From: Desulforhabdus amnigena
GTDB lineage: Bacteria; Desulfobacterota; Syntrophobacteria; Syntrophobacterales; Syntrophobacteraceae
Reading direction: 5' to 3'
DNA length: 64,000 nucleotides
Assembly (NCBI RefSeq): GCF_027925305.1
Contig: NZ_BSDR01000001.1
Span: 2,631,001 to 2,695,000 of the forward strand
This document shows, one piece after another, positions 44,191 to 53,076 of the stretch. The notes below the pieces were generated by a model that saw nothing but the letters and a program-made list of their open reading frames with translations, was not told where the DNA came from and searched no databases. Made by a program: the position numbers and the translations under genes. How positions within the stretch are numbered: the stretch's first letter is position 1; each line of letters opens with the position of its first letter.

Positions 44191-45384
44191 CTATACTTGC
44201 CGGTATGCAACCTTATCTTTTGATTCTCCTTGTCCTTGGGGTTTGGCTGGTGGTGAACCGATTCTCGGTTGTGGCTTTACCGTCATCTCCTGCATCATCT
44301 GAAAAAGATTTCTGTAGAGCAGACAATAAGGATCTTTGCGAAATATGTCGCCGTGGACCGTGTACGCCCGCACCGGGCAGCCTCCGTGGCAAATGCTCAG
44401 ATAGTCGCACTCCAGGCAATCCTCTCTCTGGATCAACAGGCCGGGTCGCAACTGGAGGCTTCGGCGGGCAGGGCTGTTCTTCAACAGATCGGACAGGCCG
44501 ACATCGTCAAAGATATTGCCGAACCGAAATTCCGGGTAACTCGTCACCCAGCAGTCGCATTGAGCGACGTGTCCTCTCGGGTCGATGCAGACGAACTCGT
44601 TGACGCAGTTTTCCCGCCAGATGCAGACGAAGTCCTTGTTCCCGCGGAGGAAATAATCCATCAGCTTACTGAAAGGACCGATCCTCACACCCTTCTGAAA
44701 GCCCCGTTCAAACCAGATGGTTGCAAGATCCACAAAAAACCGGGTCAGCCGATGGTGGTCCAGGGGAAAGCCTTTCTTCACATCGTTAAGAGACCCTCCT
44801 GGAAAGGGCGTATTGATCTGAAGATCACGGATTCCCAGATCATCGACGAAATGGGAATAAAAGCGCTCCGCGCCCAGCTCGAGAGTCTGTTCATTGGGGA
44901 TCGATATGACTCCGACTTCGATGCCGGCATCGACGGCCTCCCGCATGTTCCGGGTCCAAACCCTCTCGTATTCCCTGGCGCCACCATTTTTGAGTTTTCT
45001 ATGGAGATTGGGAAAGTCCATGGAAGAGCCCACACTGTTTCCGAACATTTCCGAGAGCACCCTATTCCATTTCTTGCCGTATGCGATCATGTTGGACTGG
45101 AGGAAATGGCCAACCCCCTTGTTTCTCCCATCGGCAATTCTCTGAATGATTTCGTTAGCCGCTTCAAACCATTCGGGAGGCAGGGTCATGACCTCTCCTC
45201 CCTGCCAGTAAATGGACAGGAATTCGATATGGTTCCGACTCAAGTAATCCATGACCTTGTGTGCCACTTCCGAAAGCTGATCCAGGCCGAGGCGATGGTT
45301 GGTCTTGGTCTCGAAGCAGTAATCGCATTCGGCGTTGCAGTTCAAAGTAGGAAGGAGGATGAGAGAAAAATGGTCGCCTGTCAT
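44191..45384 (-). CDS. Radical SAM/SPASM peptide maturase, GRRM-like
   Basis: 397 residues. The radical SAM cluster motif CNAECDYC (Cys 16, 20, 23) is followed by WQGGEVMTL. The C-terminal SPASM region has CIWRENCVNEFVC, CDCW and CLECDYLSICHGGCP, which would hold two auxiliary Fe-S clusters. Such enzymes modify peptides made by the ribosome. The neighbouring W-x-N repeat precursor points to the GrrM type, whose relatives make cyclophane cross-links at aromatic-x-x triplets. It starts 5 bases after the companion gene. It could in principle act as a sulfatase maturase, but its closest context is the precursor. Confidence 0.85.
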   Translation of the reverse strand: MTGDHFSLILLPTLNCNAECDYCFETKTNHRLGLDQLSEVAHKVMDYLSRNHIEFLSIYWQGGEVMTLPPEWFEAANEIIQRIADGRNKGVGHFLQSNMIAYGKKWNRVLSEMFGNSVGSSMDFPNLHRKLKNGGAREYERVWTRNMREAVDAGIEVGVISIPNEQTLELGAERFYSHFVDDLGIRDLQINTPFPGGSLNDVKKGFPLDHHRLTRFFVDLATIWFERGFQKGVRIGPFSKLMDYFLRGNKDFVCIWRENCVNEFVCIDPRGHVAQCDCWVTSYPEFRFGNIFDDVGLSDLLKNSPARRSLQLRPGLLIQREDCLECDYLSICHGGCPVRAYTVHGDIFRKDPYCLLYRNLFQMMQEMTVKPQPRIGSPPAKPQGQGESKDKVAYRQV

Positions 45385-45389
45385 GACCG

Positions 45390-46211
45390 TTACTTTCCGC
45401 CCATGGAGTGAAATGCCGCAAGATCCCCTCGCAGCTCCTCTGCCGCGTCCTTGATGGTCTCAAAGAGGGCCTTCACGCCGTCACATCGATATTCCCGGCT
45501 GGGCCATTTGAAATAGCAGGAACAATTCCCAAGGAACTCGCAACTGCTGCACTCGCGTTCTTCAGCAATGAGCTCGTCTCTGAATCGCGTCACAAACGAG
45601 GTGACTTCACCTTTCAAATCGCCCTCCGCGAATCGTTTGGAAAGAGTCTCCTTTCCCTCATCCGTGATGTAACGATTATGAGAAGGGTCTTCTTCCTGTA
45701 TGGCCCAAAGGGTCACAGGGTCTCCCCGATAGAAAGCCAGGAACAGGCTGTGGAAATATTCAATGGGTTGAGAAACCGTGGCATGACGCAGATACCAGTG
45801 CGCTGCCCGTGACAGCTCTTCAAAGAGGAACGGATCGGGTTGGAATACTTGCAACTTAACCGCAAAGTTCAATGAAACCGCAAGCTTCACCACTTTGCTG
45901 AACCCGGGAGCGACGGGGACACTCACGCGGACCGGGTGCCTGGCCAGGAGCGGCGAGCACTGATAAAGCAGGGGGAGATCCCTTTCCGGATCTTGAACCA
46001 CCAGATCTACGGGAATATTCTGTCCCCATAGCGTCAATCGCTCAAGATCAGGGTGAATGGAAAGCACCTGGACATACGAAACCCTTGCCAGATCTTCCAT
46101 GGAAAGCCCTTCCACGATCTCTGCAGGGTCCCGGGAGCGGACGATCAGGCTTCGACCGGCGTATGTCTCAACCATTGAGACAGGAATGTTGTAGACAACA
46201 GAATCCGTCAT
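45390..46211 (-). CDS. Companion protein of the peptide-modifying system, unknown
   Basis: 273 residues. An alpha/beta N-terminal part (YVQVLSIHPDLERLTLWGQ) and a helical middle lead to a C-terminal Cys cluster: ECSSCEFLGNCSCYFKWPS, then YRCDGVK, much like a SPASM auxiliary-cluster site but without a radical SAM core. It may bind the precursor, carry electrons or build a cluster. AGGA lies upstream. Sandwiched between the precursor and the maturase with 5- and 33-base gaps, so one operon. I do not recognise a named family. Confidence 0.7.
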   Translation of the reverse strand: MTDSVVYNIPVSMVETYAGRSLIVRSRDPAEIVEGLSMEDLARVSYVQVLSIHPDLERLTLWGQNIPVDLVVQDPERDLPLLYQCSPLLARHPVRVSVPVAPGFSKVVKLAVSLNFAVKLQVFQPDPFLFEELSRAAHWYLRHATVSQPIEYFHSLFLAFYRGDPVTLWAIQEEDPSHNRYITDEGKETLSKRFAEGDLKGEVTSFVTRFRDELIAEERECSSCEFLGNCSCYFKWPSREYRCDGVKALFETIKDAAEELRGDLAAFHSMGGK

Positions 46212-46244
46212 GGTCGTTCATCCTGGAAGATGCTTCTTCTCACG

Positions 46245-46607
46245 TTAAAACCGATTGACCCAGGCACCCCCGCGATTGGCCCAGGCGCCACCTCGATTGA
46301 CCCAGGCCCCCCCACCATTCGCCCAGGCGCCGCCCCCTACGACTCGATTCGCCCAGGCGCCACCGGGCGTGACCACAGCACCTCCGCCACCTACACGGTT
46401 CGCCCAGCCGCCACCCCCGACACGGTTGGCCCAGGCTCCGGCGCTCGCCTCCCGCTCCGCCCCCAACAGTGCGTCTCCCAAAAGAACGCTTCCAATGACG
46501 ACCATCGACCACTTCCCGAGCCCGAGCAGAAACCCCCTTCGATCCATCAACTCTTCTTCTCTTTTGCCGTTTTCCTCACTCTGCGGCCCTTTGAAATCCT
46601 TATCCAT
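46245..46607 (-). CDS. Gly-rich W-x-N repeat precursor with twin-arginine-type leader (GrrA-like)
   Basis: 120 residues from ATG 46607, which has GGAGG 7 bases upstream. Residues 1-20 are charged; MDRRGFLLGLGKWSMVVIGS is a twin-arginine-like signal with a hydrophobic core. After about residue 58 come seven repeats of GGAWANR or close variants: WAN five times, WVN twice. Cyclophane (triceptide) maturases act at aromatic-x-Asn/Asp/Ser triplets, so each repeat is a potential cross-link site. First gene of the operon. Low complexity could inflate apparent similarity, but the regular W-x-N spacing is specific. Confidence 0.82.
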   Translation of the reverse strand: MDKDFKGPQSEENGKREEELMDRRGFLLGLGKWSMVVIGSVLLGDALLGAEREASAGAWANRVGGGGWANRVGGGGAVVTPGGAWANRVVGGGAWANGGGAWVNRGGAWANRGGAWVNRF

Positions 46608-46725
46608 ACCCAGCCTCCATTTCTCCATCGAATGAACCCAGCCAAGAAGGCGGCAAAAAAGTAGTCTCCGGCTCCTCCGACAACAACCGGACGCATTGTC
46701 TTTAGATGCCGCATTCGCATCAGTA

Positions 46726-47292
46726 TTATTTGGGTTGCTCGGCACCTTGCTGCTGCTCAGCACCCAGTCTGGAAAAGTGCATACTCACAATTCGCCATTT
46801 GCCCTTGATCCTTTCGAGAGCACCGGACATGTTGAACGCACGCTCCCTTTTTTCGTTCTTCACCATGCCCTCCATGTTGATCGTAGCGGCAAACCAGGCA
46901 AAATTGCCCCTGGAGGCGGCATGAATCCAATCGTATTTAAAATTCAAGGTATTTGCGTCGAACCTGTTGAAAAACTGATTGTAGGCTCCCCCGATGGCTT
47001 CTTCTCCCACGTAAATCTCTCCCGGGCCGGTGCCCATAAGCACGACGTTCGGGCCGGGTGCGTAGGTTTCCATCACTCCCTTGAGATCCTGGGCATTGAA
47101 CGCCTTGTTGTGCTCCATCACCAGGGCCTTGACATCGGCATTGGCATTTGTGTCCGGCTTTCGCGCAAAGCAGGGCGAAACCATGGCAAAGGAGACCAGC
47201 ACTATAAAAAGCAAACCTTTTTCAAGACCATAATCTTTCCTCTCTTTTCGTGTGGGTGATGAGCGAAAATCGAAATCCGGTTTCCCGGTCAT
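46726..47292 (-). CDS. Exported NTF2/SnoaL-like protein
   Basis: 188 residues. A charged start (1-26) leads to a signal segment LLFIVLVSFAMVSPCFA, then the NTF2-like fold: ALVMEHNKAFNAQDLKGVME, GEEAIGGAYNQFF, and KGKWRIVSMHFSRLG at the end. The family binds or modifies small ligands, or acts as an oligomeric scaffold. It lies 118 bases upstream of the precursor gene on the same strand and could be part of its operon. The long N-region makes the start uncertain; no alternative start is in frame. Confidence 0.7.
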   Translation of the reverse strand: MTGKPDFDFRSSPTRKERKDYGLEKGLLFIVLVSFAMVSPCFARKPDTNANADVKALVMEHNKAFNAQDLKGVMETYAPGPNVVLMGTGPGEIYVGEEAIGGAYNQFFNRFDANTLNFKYDWIHAASRGNFAWFAATINMEGMVKNEKRERAFNMSGALERIKGKWRIVSMHFSRLGAEQQQGAEQPK

Positions 47293-47716
47293 AGGGAACT
47301 TTCATGGAGTCCCCTACTCACTTCATTACCGGCAGCCCATTTCGTCTTCCAGGGAGTAATACAAGACATGGGGTTTTGCTTGTCATCAATGTCTCCCCAA
47401 TCGTTGTCGCCAAAGATTGCGGAAGGAGGCCCTTCGGCTCGCTCACAGCCCGGACGGAAGAAAAGATGCACGCATGCCAACTGCTCGAAGAGCTTTTCTC
47501 ACCAGGAGTCGAAACATGATCGTCAGAAAGCGTTCTGTGTAAGTAAGATGGATTGACGCGCCAAACGAGAACGAAGTCGGGAAGGCCAACGAGTCAAAAC
47601 GGCCGAAATCAGGACGGGCAACTCTGATTTTTGAGTTCTTGCTTCAAGTTTAATGAATTACAAGTTAAAAAAACATTGCATGAATTTAAATGTTACATAG
47701 GGTATGTAACAGTTAC
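47293..47716. other. Divergent intergenic region, no gene seen
   Basis: Short open frames here lack family likeness or ribosome sites. It should hold the promoters of the RiPP-type operon (leftward) and the TPR gene (rightward). Positions 47640-47710 are AT-rich. Confidence 0.4.
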
Positions 47717-47718
47717 AA

Positions 47719-47789
47719 TGGGTGACAGGATTGAACCTGCGCCTGCTGGTGACATCGTGTAAAACATGTCGGTTTGACGTCTCTCCACC
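47719..47789 (-). other. Degenerate tRNA-like relic
   Basis: On the minus strand GCAGGTTCAATCCTGT looks like a T-arm (loop one base short), followed by CACCC, and GGTGGAG at the far end can pair with part of it. A GACAT/ATGTC stem around TTTTACAC would be the anticodon arm. Pairing is incomplete, so it is at best a remnant of a tRNA 3' end. Confidence 0.25.
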
Positions 47790-47803
47790 ACAAGGATTTC
47801 CCA

Positions 47804-49441
47804 ATGAGTGCAGAGCAGTCAGGCTCCCCCCCAACTGCCCTGGGCAGTGACAGGGAGTTCCCCGAGGAGATCATTAGAGGTCAGCTCGCAACGGTGCTTG
47901 CAAGCCCGGAGTTTGCCCGGAGGCCTGTGCTGCGAAGCTTTCTCTCCTTTGTGGTGGAAAAAGTCCTGGCTGGGCAAAGCCATGAAATCAAGGGTTATAC
48001 GGTGGCCACCGAGGTGTTCGGCAGGAACGAGAACTTTGACGGCCAGAAAGATTCTGTTGTTCGCATCCAGGCCGGGCGACTTCGCCGGGCGCTGGAACGC
48101 TATTACCTGTCCTATGGCGTGCAAGATCCGGTGAAAATCGAAATACCCAAGGGAAGTTATGAGCCGAGGTTCCATAGGTTTTCCACTCCGGAATCCGGCA
48201 AGGGAGGATCCCGGCCGGAACGGGGAGGTCCTGCGTTCACCCTATCCCATGGACCATCAGTGGCCGTCATGCCTTTGGTCAACCTGACAGGGGACCCGGG
48301 ACAGGAATACTTCACCGACGGTTTGAGCGAAGAGTTTACCCGTGAGCTTGCACGGTTTCAGAACCTCCGCGTCGTAGCCAGTCACTCCACCCTTCAAATG
48401 AAGGGAGTGAAGGCTTGCGCCAGGGAGATGGGGCAGAGGTTGGGGGCTCGGTTTCTTGTGGAGGGAAGTGTGCGCAAGGAAGCCGATCAGGTAAAAATCT
48501 CTGTTGGATTGATCGACACGACGACCGGATTGCAAATCTGGGGGGAACAATATCGCCGTGAGCTTAGAGCTGAAAGCCTCATCACCTTGCAGGAAGATAT
48601 CGGCAGGAGGGTGGCGAGTAAGGTTGGGGACCTGTTTGGAATCATCTCCACACAACTGTCCAAGGAATCCCAAAAAAAACCACCAGGGACGTTGACCGCT
48701 TACGACGCATTGCTCAGGTACCACCATTATCAAACATCACTGTCTGCGGAGGCTTTCGCAAGAGCATTCAAGGCACTGGAGGATGCTGCTGTCGAAGAGC
48801 CGGAGAGTGGACTTGCCTGGTCCCTTCTCGCGAACCTCTACGCCAACAACTATGCCCTGGGACACTCTCAGATGAAGACAACCCTTGAGACGGCCATGGC
48901 CATGGCTCGTAAAGGAGCCTCTCTGGACCCCGGGAACCAGTTGGTCCGCGCTATTCTTGCCTTTGTCCTGTTTTTACAGAACGACAAAGACAATTTTTTC
49001 CGGGAGGCTGAGGAATGTGTTGCCCTCAATCCCAACAATCCAGCCATCATCGGTTTTATCGGGTGGGCAACGGCACTGTATGGTGACTGGGAACACGGTC
49101 TTGCTCTGCTGGAAAAAGGGATTGAGCTGAATCCCCATTTTCCGGGCTGGTATCACCTTGCACCCTATTTCGACTGCTATCGACAAGGAAGGTACCCGGA
49201 AGCCTTTCGAGAGGCTCGACAATTCAACATGGCCCAGCTCTTCTGGGACCCGCTGCTGCAGGCCGCCGCCCTGGGTCAAATGGGAAGGGAGTCGGAGGCT
49301 GGATCGGAAATTGACAGGCTGCTCGTGTTGCGGCCGGACTTCCCCACTTGTGGGTCCCGCCTGATCGGCTTTTATGTCAAGCCCCCTTCCCTGATCGAAG
49401 CCACTCTCGATGGTCTGCGAAAAGCGGGGCTCAAGACGTGA
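47804..49441 (+). CDS. TPR protein with FlgO/TolB-like domain and N-terminal DNA-binding-like segment
   Basis: 545 residues from ATG 47804, with AAGGA 7 bases upstream. The N-terminal 100 residues (FLSFVVEKVLAGQSHEIKGY, then VFGRNENFDGQKDSVVRIQA) are the module often found in proteins misnamed adenylate cyclase. Then comes SVAVMPLVNLTGDPGQEYFT, the FlgO/TolB-N-like domain, and six or more TPRs (LAWSLLANLYANNYALGHSQ and onward). No cyclase catalytic domain is present. Possibly a signalling or regulatory scaffold. It diverges from the radical SAM operon. Confidence 0.75.
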   Translation: MSAEQSGSPPTALGSDREFPEEIIRGQLATVLASPEFARRPVLRSFLSFVVEKVLAGQSHEIKGYTVATEVFGRNENFDGQKDSVVRIQAGRLRRALERYYLSYGVQDPVKIEIPKGSYEPRFHRFSTPESGKGGSRPERGGPAFTLSHGPSVAVMPLVNLTGDPGQEYFTDGLSEEFTRELARFQNLRVVASHSTLQMKGVKACAREMGQRLGARFLVEGSVRKEADQVKISVGLIDTTTGLQIWGEQYRRELRAESLITLQEDIGRRVASKVGDLFGIISTQLSKESQKKPPGTLTAYDALLRYHHYQTSLSAEAFARAFKALEDAAVEEPESGLAWSLLANLYANNYALGHSQMKTTLETAMAMARKGASLDPGNQLVRAILAFVLFLQNDKDNFFREAEECVALNPNNPAIIGFIGWATALYGDWEHGLALLEKGIELNPHFPGWYHLAPYFDCYRQGRYPEAFREARQFNMAQLFWDPLLQAAALGQMGRESEAGSEIDRLLVLRPDFPTCGSRLIGFYVKPPSLIEATLDGLRKAGLKT

Positions 49442-49526
49442 GCCATCCCGAGTGGAGCGTAGGCTGGGAGCCATGGTAGTGAGAAGAAATCGCGAAAGCC
49501 AAGCGGATTCCAATAGGCCGTTATTC

Positions 49527-49543
49527 ACCACGGAGACATGGAG
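49527..49543. repeat. Half copy of repeat family A
   Basis: ACCACGGAGACATGGAG, left arm only, between the ends of the TPR gene and the RRM gene. Confidence 0.65.
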
Positions 49544-49659
49544 AAGATTGCAGAGGCGACAGGCTCAAAGCAAATAAGGAGCATGACCAACCATGCCCCT
49601 TATGACCCTGTCGAATCATTCATTCAATATATTTACCATCACCCGGCAGATCTTGAGGA

Positions 49660-50088
49660 TCAGTAGGCCCGACGACTTCCACCTCTGTCGCCGCCCCTGC
49701 CGCCTTTACCTCCCCCACCGCCATATCCGCCGCCGCGATGACCGCCTCCTGGTCCTCCACCGCTGCGGCCGCCGCCACCGTAGCCACCACGCTGCCCACC
49801 ACCGTAGCCGCCGCGAGGACCGCCTCCCGGTCTTCCGCCACCACCTTCACGCGGCTTGGCTTCGTTGACCGTGAGCGCAAAGCCATCCAATTCTTTGCCA
49901 TTGAGTCCGCCGATAGCGGCCAGAGCCTCTTCACGGTTCGGCATTTCTACAAAGCCAAATCCACGGGATTTCCCGGTGTATCTGTCTGTAACGATCTTGG
50001 CCGAACTCACTTCGCCAAACGATTCAAAAAACTTCTGCAATCCCTCTTCTGTGGTCTTAAAAGACAAATTCCCTACGTAAATATTCAT
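49660..50088 (-). CDS. RRM-type RNA-binding protein with Gly-rich tail
   Basis: 142 residues. A single RRM domain at 1-80 with RNP2 NIYVGNLSF at the start and RNP1 KSRGFGFVEM near 42, then a Gly/Arg tail (RGGYGGGGRSGGGPGGGHRG). Such small bacterial RRM proteins, also common in cyanobacteria, bind RNA and are often cold induced. AAGGA lies upstream of the ATG. A long leader or promoter region of about 450 bases precedes it. Confidence 0.9.
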   Translation of the reverse strand: MNIYVGNLSFKTTEEGLQKFFESFGEVSSAKIVTDRYTGKSRGFGFVEMPNREEALAAIGGLNGKELDGFALTVNEAKPREGGGGRPGGGPRGGYGGGQRGGYGGGGRSGGGPGGGHRGGGYGGGGGKGGRGGDRGGSRRAY

Positions 50089-50533
50089 AAAAATCCTTCT
50101 CTTTCAGAAAGAAATGCCGGTAACTGATCCCGATAAATTTGCCCGCCCTGCATGTCGGCAGGAGCATTCACCGAAAATAGCCACTCTGAGGCATTGCCAA
50201 GTTTTGGGTGAAAGTGAAATCGGCGCAGTGACACTTTCCCTCAAAGGTCCATAGACATGGTGGAGATGAGACATGTGAACAAGATAATCGCCGTAATATC
50301 TTTGGAATATATTAACCTGTAAAGTCCAAGCAAATCAAGCAACAAGAGGCGACATTGAGGAAAGATTTGAAATAGCGTCGACTTGATCCTGAAATTCCAA
50401 GAGTTCCCAAGGAGAAAAAACGAATTGCCCGCCTTGTCGGAACTATCTATTGCCCCTGGGAGAAGGATATTCTAGACTGAATCGCGCTTTTATTTTCCGC
50501 CCCCAACCATCGGCACTTTGCGATTCAAGTAAC
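50089..50533. other. Divergent intergenic region, no gene seen
   Basis: Lies upstream of the RRM gene (leftward) and of repeat B copy 2. No open frame with family likeness. It may include a long untranslated leader for the RRM gene, but no motif is clear. Confidence 0.35.
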
Positions 50534-50670
50534 CCCCATGACCGGAACGGTCACAACGAAAAATGAAAAAGGCAAAGAGATGCAAGCCAATATGGAAAGC
50601 GGGAAATGCTCTTGAAAAGCGATGTTATCATGAGCCATGAGCTATGAACCATGAGCTTTTTTTATATATA
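50534..50670 (+). repeat. Dispersed repeat family B, copy 2
   Basis: CCCATGACCGGAACGGTCAC at the left end, AAGAGATGCAAGCCAATATG in the middle and repeated ATGAGC words at the right, then a T-run and TATATA. It ends about 10 bases before the methyltransferase ATG, in the same orientation as copy 1 upstream of oppD. Confidence 0.88.
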
Positions 50671-50679
50671 AGGATACCC

Positions 50680-51357
50680 ATGAAGATCGGCCAGACCCCA
50701 AGCAAAAGAAAAGTTTTCATTCTCGAAAACACACAGCTCACACCGCCGCATCTCTGCCCCGAGATCCAACTGCACCTGATCACAGATTCCTGCCCCCTCT
50801 GGCACGCAACGGAACCCGATATTGAAAGGCTTGGAATCGGGGATCCCTACTGGGGGTTTTGCTGGGCCGGAGGACAGGCCCTGGCGCGATATCTTCTGGA
50901 CCATCCGGAAGAGGTTGCAGGAAAACGCGTGATTGACTTCGGAGCCGGCTGTGGCGTAGAGGCTGTTGCTGCCATGATGTCCGGCGCCGCTTTTCTGCTT
51001 GCTTCAGATATCGATCCATTGGCAGTGGAAGCGACCCGACTGAACGCCCTTGTCAATGGTGTTTCCATGGAGACCACAACGCGGGACCTTGTGGGAGACC
51101 CTCTGACGGGCTTCGATGTCCTTCTTGCGGGCGATATGTTCTATGATCCCGCTTTTAGCCGCTCAGTTCTCTCGTGGTTCGCGGCACTGACGGCACGTGG
51201 CATGAAAATCCTCTTGGGAGACCCTTCGCGGGGCAATATCAAGGATACCCCCGTCGAACCTCTCGCATCTTACCAGGCCCCTTCAGATGTCGACCTTGTT
51301 GGGAAATACCTTCAGAAAACAACAGTGTATGCAATAGCACCCAGGATCAGCCGCTGA
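50680..51357 (+). CDS. Class I SAM methyltransferase (ETF-beta lysine / nicotinamide-type)
   Basis: 225 residues from ATG 50680, with AAGGA 6 bases upstream. GIGDPYWGFCWAGGQALARY is the signature region of the METTL20/ETFB lysine methyltransferase-like family, followed by the SAM motif VIDFGAGCGVEAVAAMMSG and a DLVGDPLTGFDVLLAGDMFY strand. Probable protein methyltransferase acting on a lysine of an electron-transfer or ribosomal protein. The longer frame upstream runs through repeat B and is rejected. Confidence 0.78.
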   Translation: MKIGQTPSKRKVFILENTQLTPPHLCPEIQLHLITDSCPLWHATEPDIERLGIGDPYWGFCWAGGQALARYLLDHPEEVAGKRVIDFGAGCGVEAVAAMMSGAAFLLASDIDPLAVEATRLNALVNGVSMETTTRDLVGDPLTGFDVLLAGDMFYDPAFSRSVLSWFAALTARGMKILLGDPSRGNIKDTPVEPLASYQAPSDVDLVGKYLQKTTVYAIAPRISR

Positions 51358-51375
51358 AAAATTTTCCTCAGGTTC

Positions 51376-53076
51376 CTACCAGTCCGGCATGCGGGGAAGA
51401 CTGCGAACATCCGCTGCGGGAGGAACATCCAGGTTCTTCGGAAGATCTCTCGGGGGCAGCAGATTTCCCCAATCCGTTCTCGATTCCATGGTTTTAATGG
51501 TCTCTTCCGAAACGAAGCCTTTCCCTTCGCGCATCTGCCAGCCGCCTCCCAACGCCTTGTAAAGGCTAATGAGATTGGTGGGAACGGCACCCCTGCTCTG
51601 TACCAGGCGATCCTCAGCCTGCACGAGGAACTGCTGCGAGTTGAGGACCCGTGTGTAGTCCGCAGCCCCTTCACGATACTGAATCAGGGAAACCTCCACG
51701 GCACGCTTTGCCGCCTCTACACTCTCGGAAAGGAATGCAACCAGCTCCTGTGCCTGCAGGAAGCCGATGAGGGAATCTTCAACTTCCCGTGCCGCCTGCA
51801 AAACCGTCTTTCGGTAGACGACCAGGAGCTGCTGGAAGCGCGCGTCCTGAACGCGAACATTGTTCTTGATTCGCCCGTAGTTCAAAACAGGCCACTGAAT
51901 GGATGGGCCCGTAGACATGGTGAAACTCTGCCAGCTGAAAAGATCGCTGAAGTCACTCCCGCCCGCTTGCGTGAAAGGAGAATCGCTCGATTCGAAGCCG
52001 AATGTTCCAAGAATGGAAATTTGAGGGAAGAGCTCAGCTTTTGCAACACCGATTTGAGCACATTGCGCTGCAGCCTGAAGCTCTGCACGGCGAATATCCG
52101 GACGCCGGAGAAGGAGCTGCGCTGGAACACCGACAGCTACTTCGGAAGGCACTTTGGGAATCGTCTTGGAACCTTCAAGAAGTTCGCTCAAATCTCTTGG
52201 AGGTATGGCAAGCAGAATACAGAGAGCATTTTGAGCCTGCCGAAGACCCGCTTCGAGGGTGGGGACCAAAGCCTGAGTCTCCCGGAGAAGGCTCTTGGCC
52301 TGCTGATAATCCAGTTGAGTCACCGCCCCGTTGGTGTAGAGCACGTTTGTAAGTTCAAAGGAATTCTCCTGGATTTTGACGTTTTCTCTGGCGACCGCCA
52401 ACCGTTCCTGGAAAATCCGGATCAAAACATACGTGGATGCCACCTCGGCAGTGAGAGAAACCAGAACATCATCGTAATCAGCAATGGAGGCAATGAGCGC
52501 CGCGTCGGAAGATTCTACCGCTCGACGGAATTTCCCCCAGAAATCCAACTCCCAACTGGCGTCGAGGGCATAGCTGTAGGTCTGAAGATGAAGGTCCCCT
52601 CCGGCCGAACCAGGAGCATTCTTGCTGATTTCATTATACGAATAGCTGGCTCCTACCTCTTGCACCTGAGGAAACTGATTCCCCACTGCAATTCCCAATT
52701 GGGCACGAGCCTCAAGAATGCGGAGTCCGGCAACTTGTAAATCAAGGTTTTCATCGTATGCGGTCTTGATGAGGAAGTCGAGCACGGGATCGCCAAAAAC
52801 AGTCCACCAGTCGCTATAGTTGACCGGTTCCGTCTTGACCTTGGGGTTCCCCTCTTCAATCCACTCACCGGCTATGGGAGCCGAAGGCTTTGTAAAATCA
52901 GGTCCAACAGTGGTGCATCCAAAAGTCAGAAAAAGCAGAATAACCCCCACCATGAATCGTGCCTGAAAAATCGACCGTGAAAGACTTGGCGGATATAGGC
53001 AAAGGCAGAGGCTGGAACGTTTTTTACAGTTTTTTCCCGCCGATGAACATTTGATGGCTTCGCCCGGACGCTGCAT
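51376..53076 (-). CDS. NodT-type outer-membrane efflux lipoprotein
   Basis: 566 residues. Outer-membrane channel of the TolC/OprM class. LLFLTFGC is a lipobox near residue 54, preceded by a long N-region; GPDFTKP and the duplicated helical repeats (AVESSDAALIASIADYDDVL, RPDIRRAELQAAAQCAQIGV) are typical. No pump or membrane-fusion gene is adjacent, so its partner lies elsewhere. The start at 53076 has GGGGGAGG very close to it; an ATG at 52953 would leave too short a signal, so the true start is uncertain. Confidence 0.85.
   Translation of the reverse strand: MQRPGEAIKCSSAGKNCKKRSSLCLCLYPPSLSRSIFQARFMVGVILLFLTFGCTTVGPDFTKPSAPIAGEWIEEGNPKVKTEPVNYSDWWTVFGDPVLDFLIKTAYDENLDLQVAGLRILEARAQLGIAVGNQFPQVQEVGASYSYNEISKNAPGSAGGDLHLQTYSYALDASWELDFWGKFRRAVESSDAALIASIADYDDVLVSLTAEVASTYVLIRIFQERLAVARENVKIQENSFELTNVLYTNGAVTQLDYQQAKSLLRETQALVPTLEAGLRQAQNALCILLAIPPRDLSELLEGSKTIPKVPSEVAVGVPAQLLLRRPDIRRAELQAAAQCAQIGVAKAELFPQISILGTFGFESSDSPFTQAGGSDFSDLFSWQSFTMSTGPSIQWPVLNYGRIKNNVRVQDARFQQLLVVYRKTVLQAAREVEDSLIGFLQAQELVAFLSESVEAAKRAVEVSLIQYREGAADYTRVLNSQQFLVQAEDRLVQSRGAVPTNLISLYKALGGGWQMREGKGFVSEETIKTMESRTDWGNLLPPRDLPKNLDVPPAADVRSLPRMPDW

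Noticed and set aside
44191-45384. Radical SAM gene as the maturase of the nearby arylsulfatase
   Set aside because: A FadL-type gene and a cytochrome separate them, while the W-x-N precursor is in the same operon; not excluded outright.
47804-49441. Adenylate cyclase
   Set aside because: The module order is often labelled so, but no class III catalytic domain is present.
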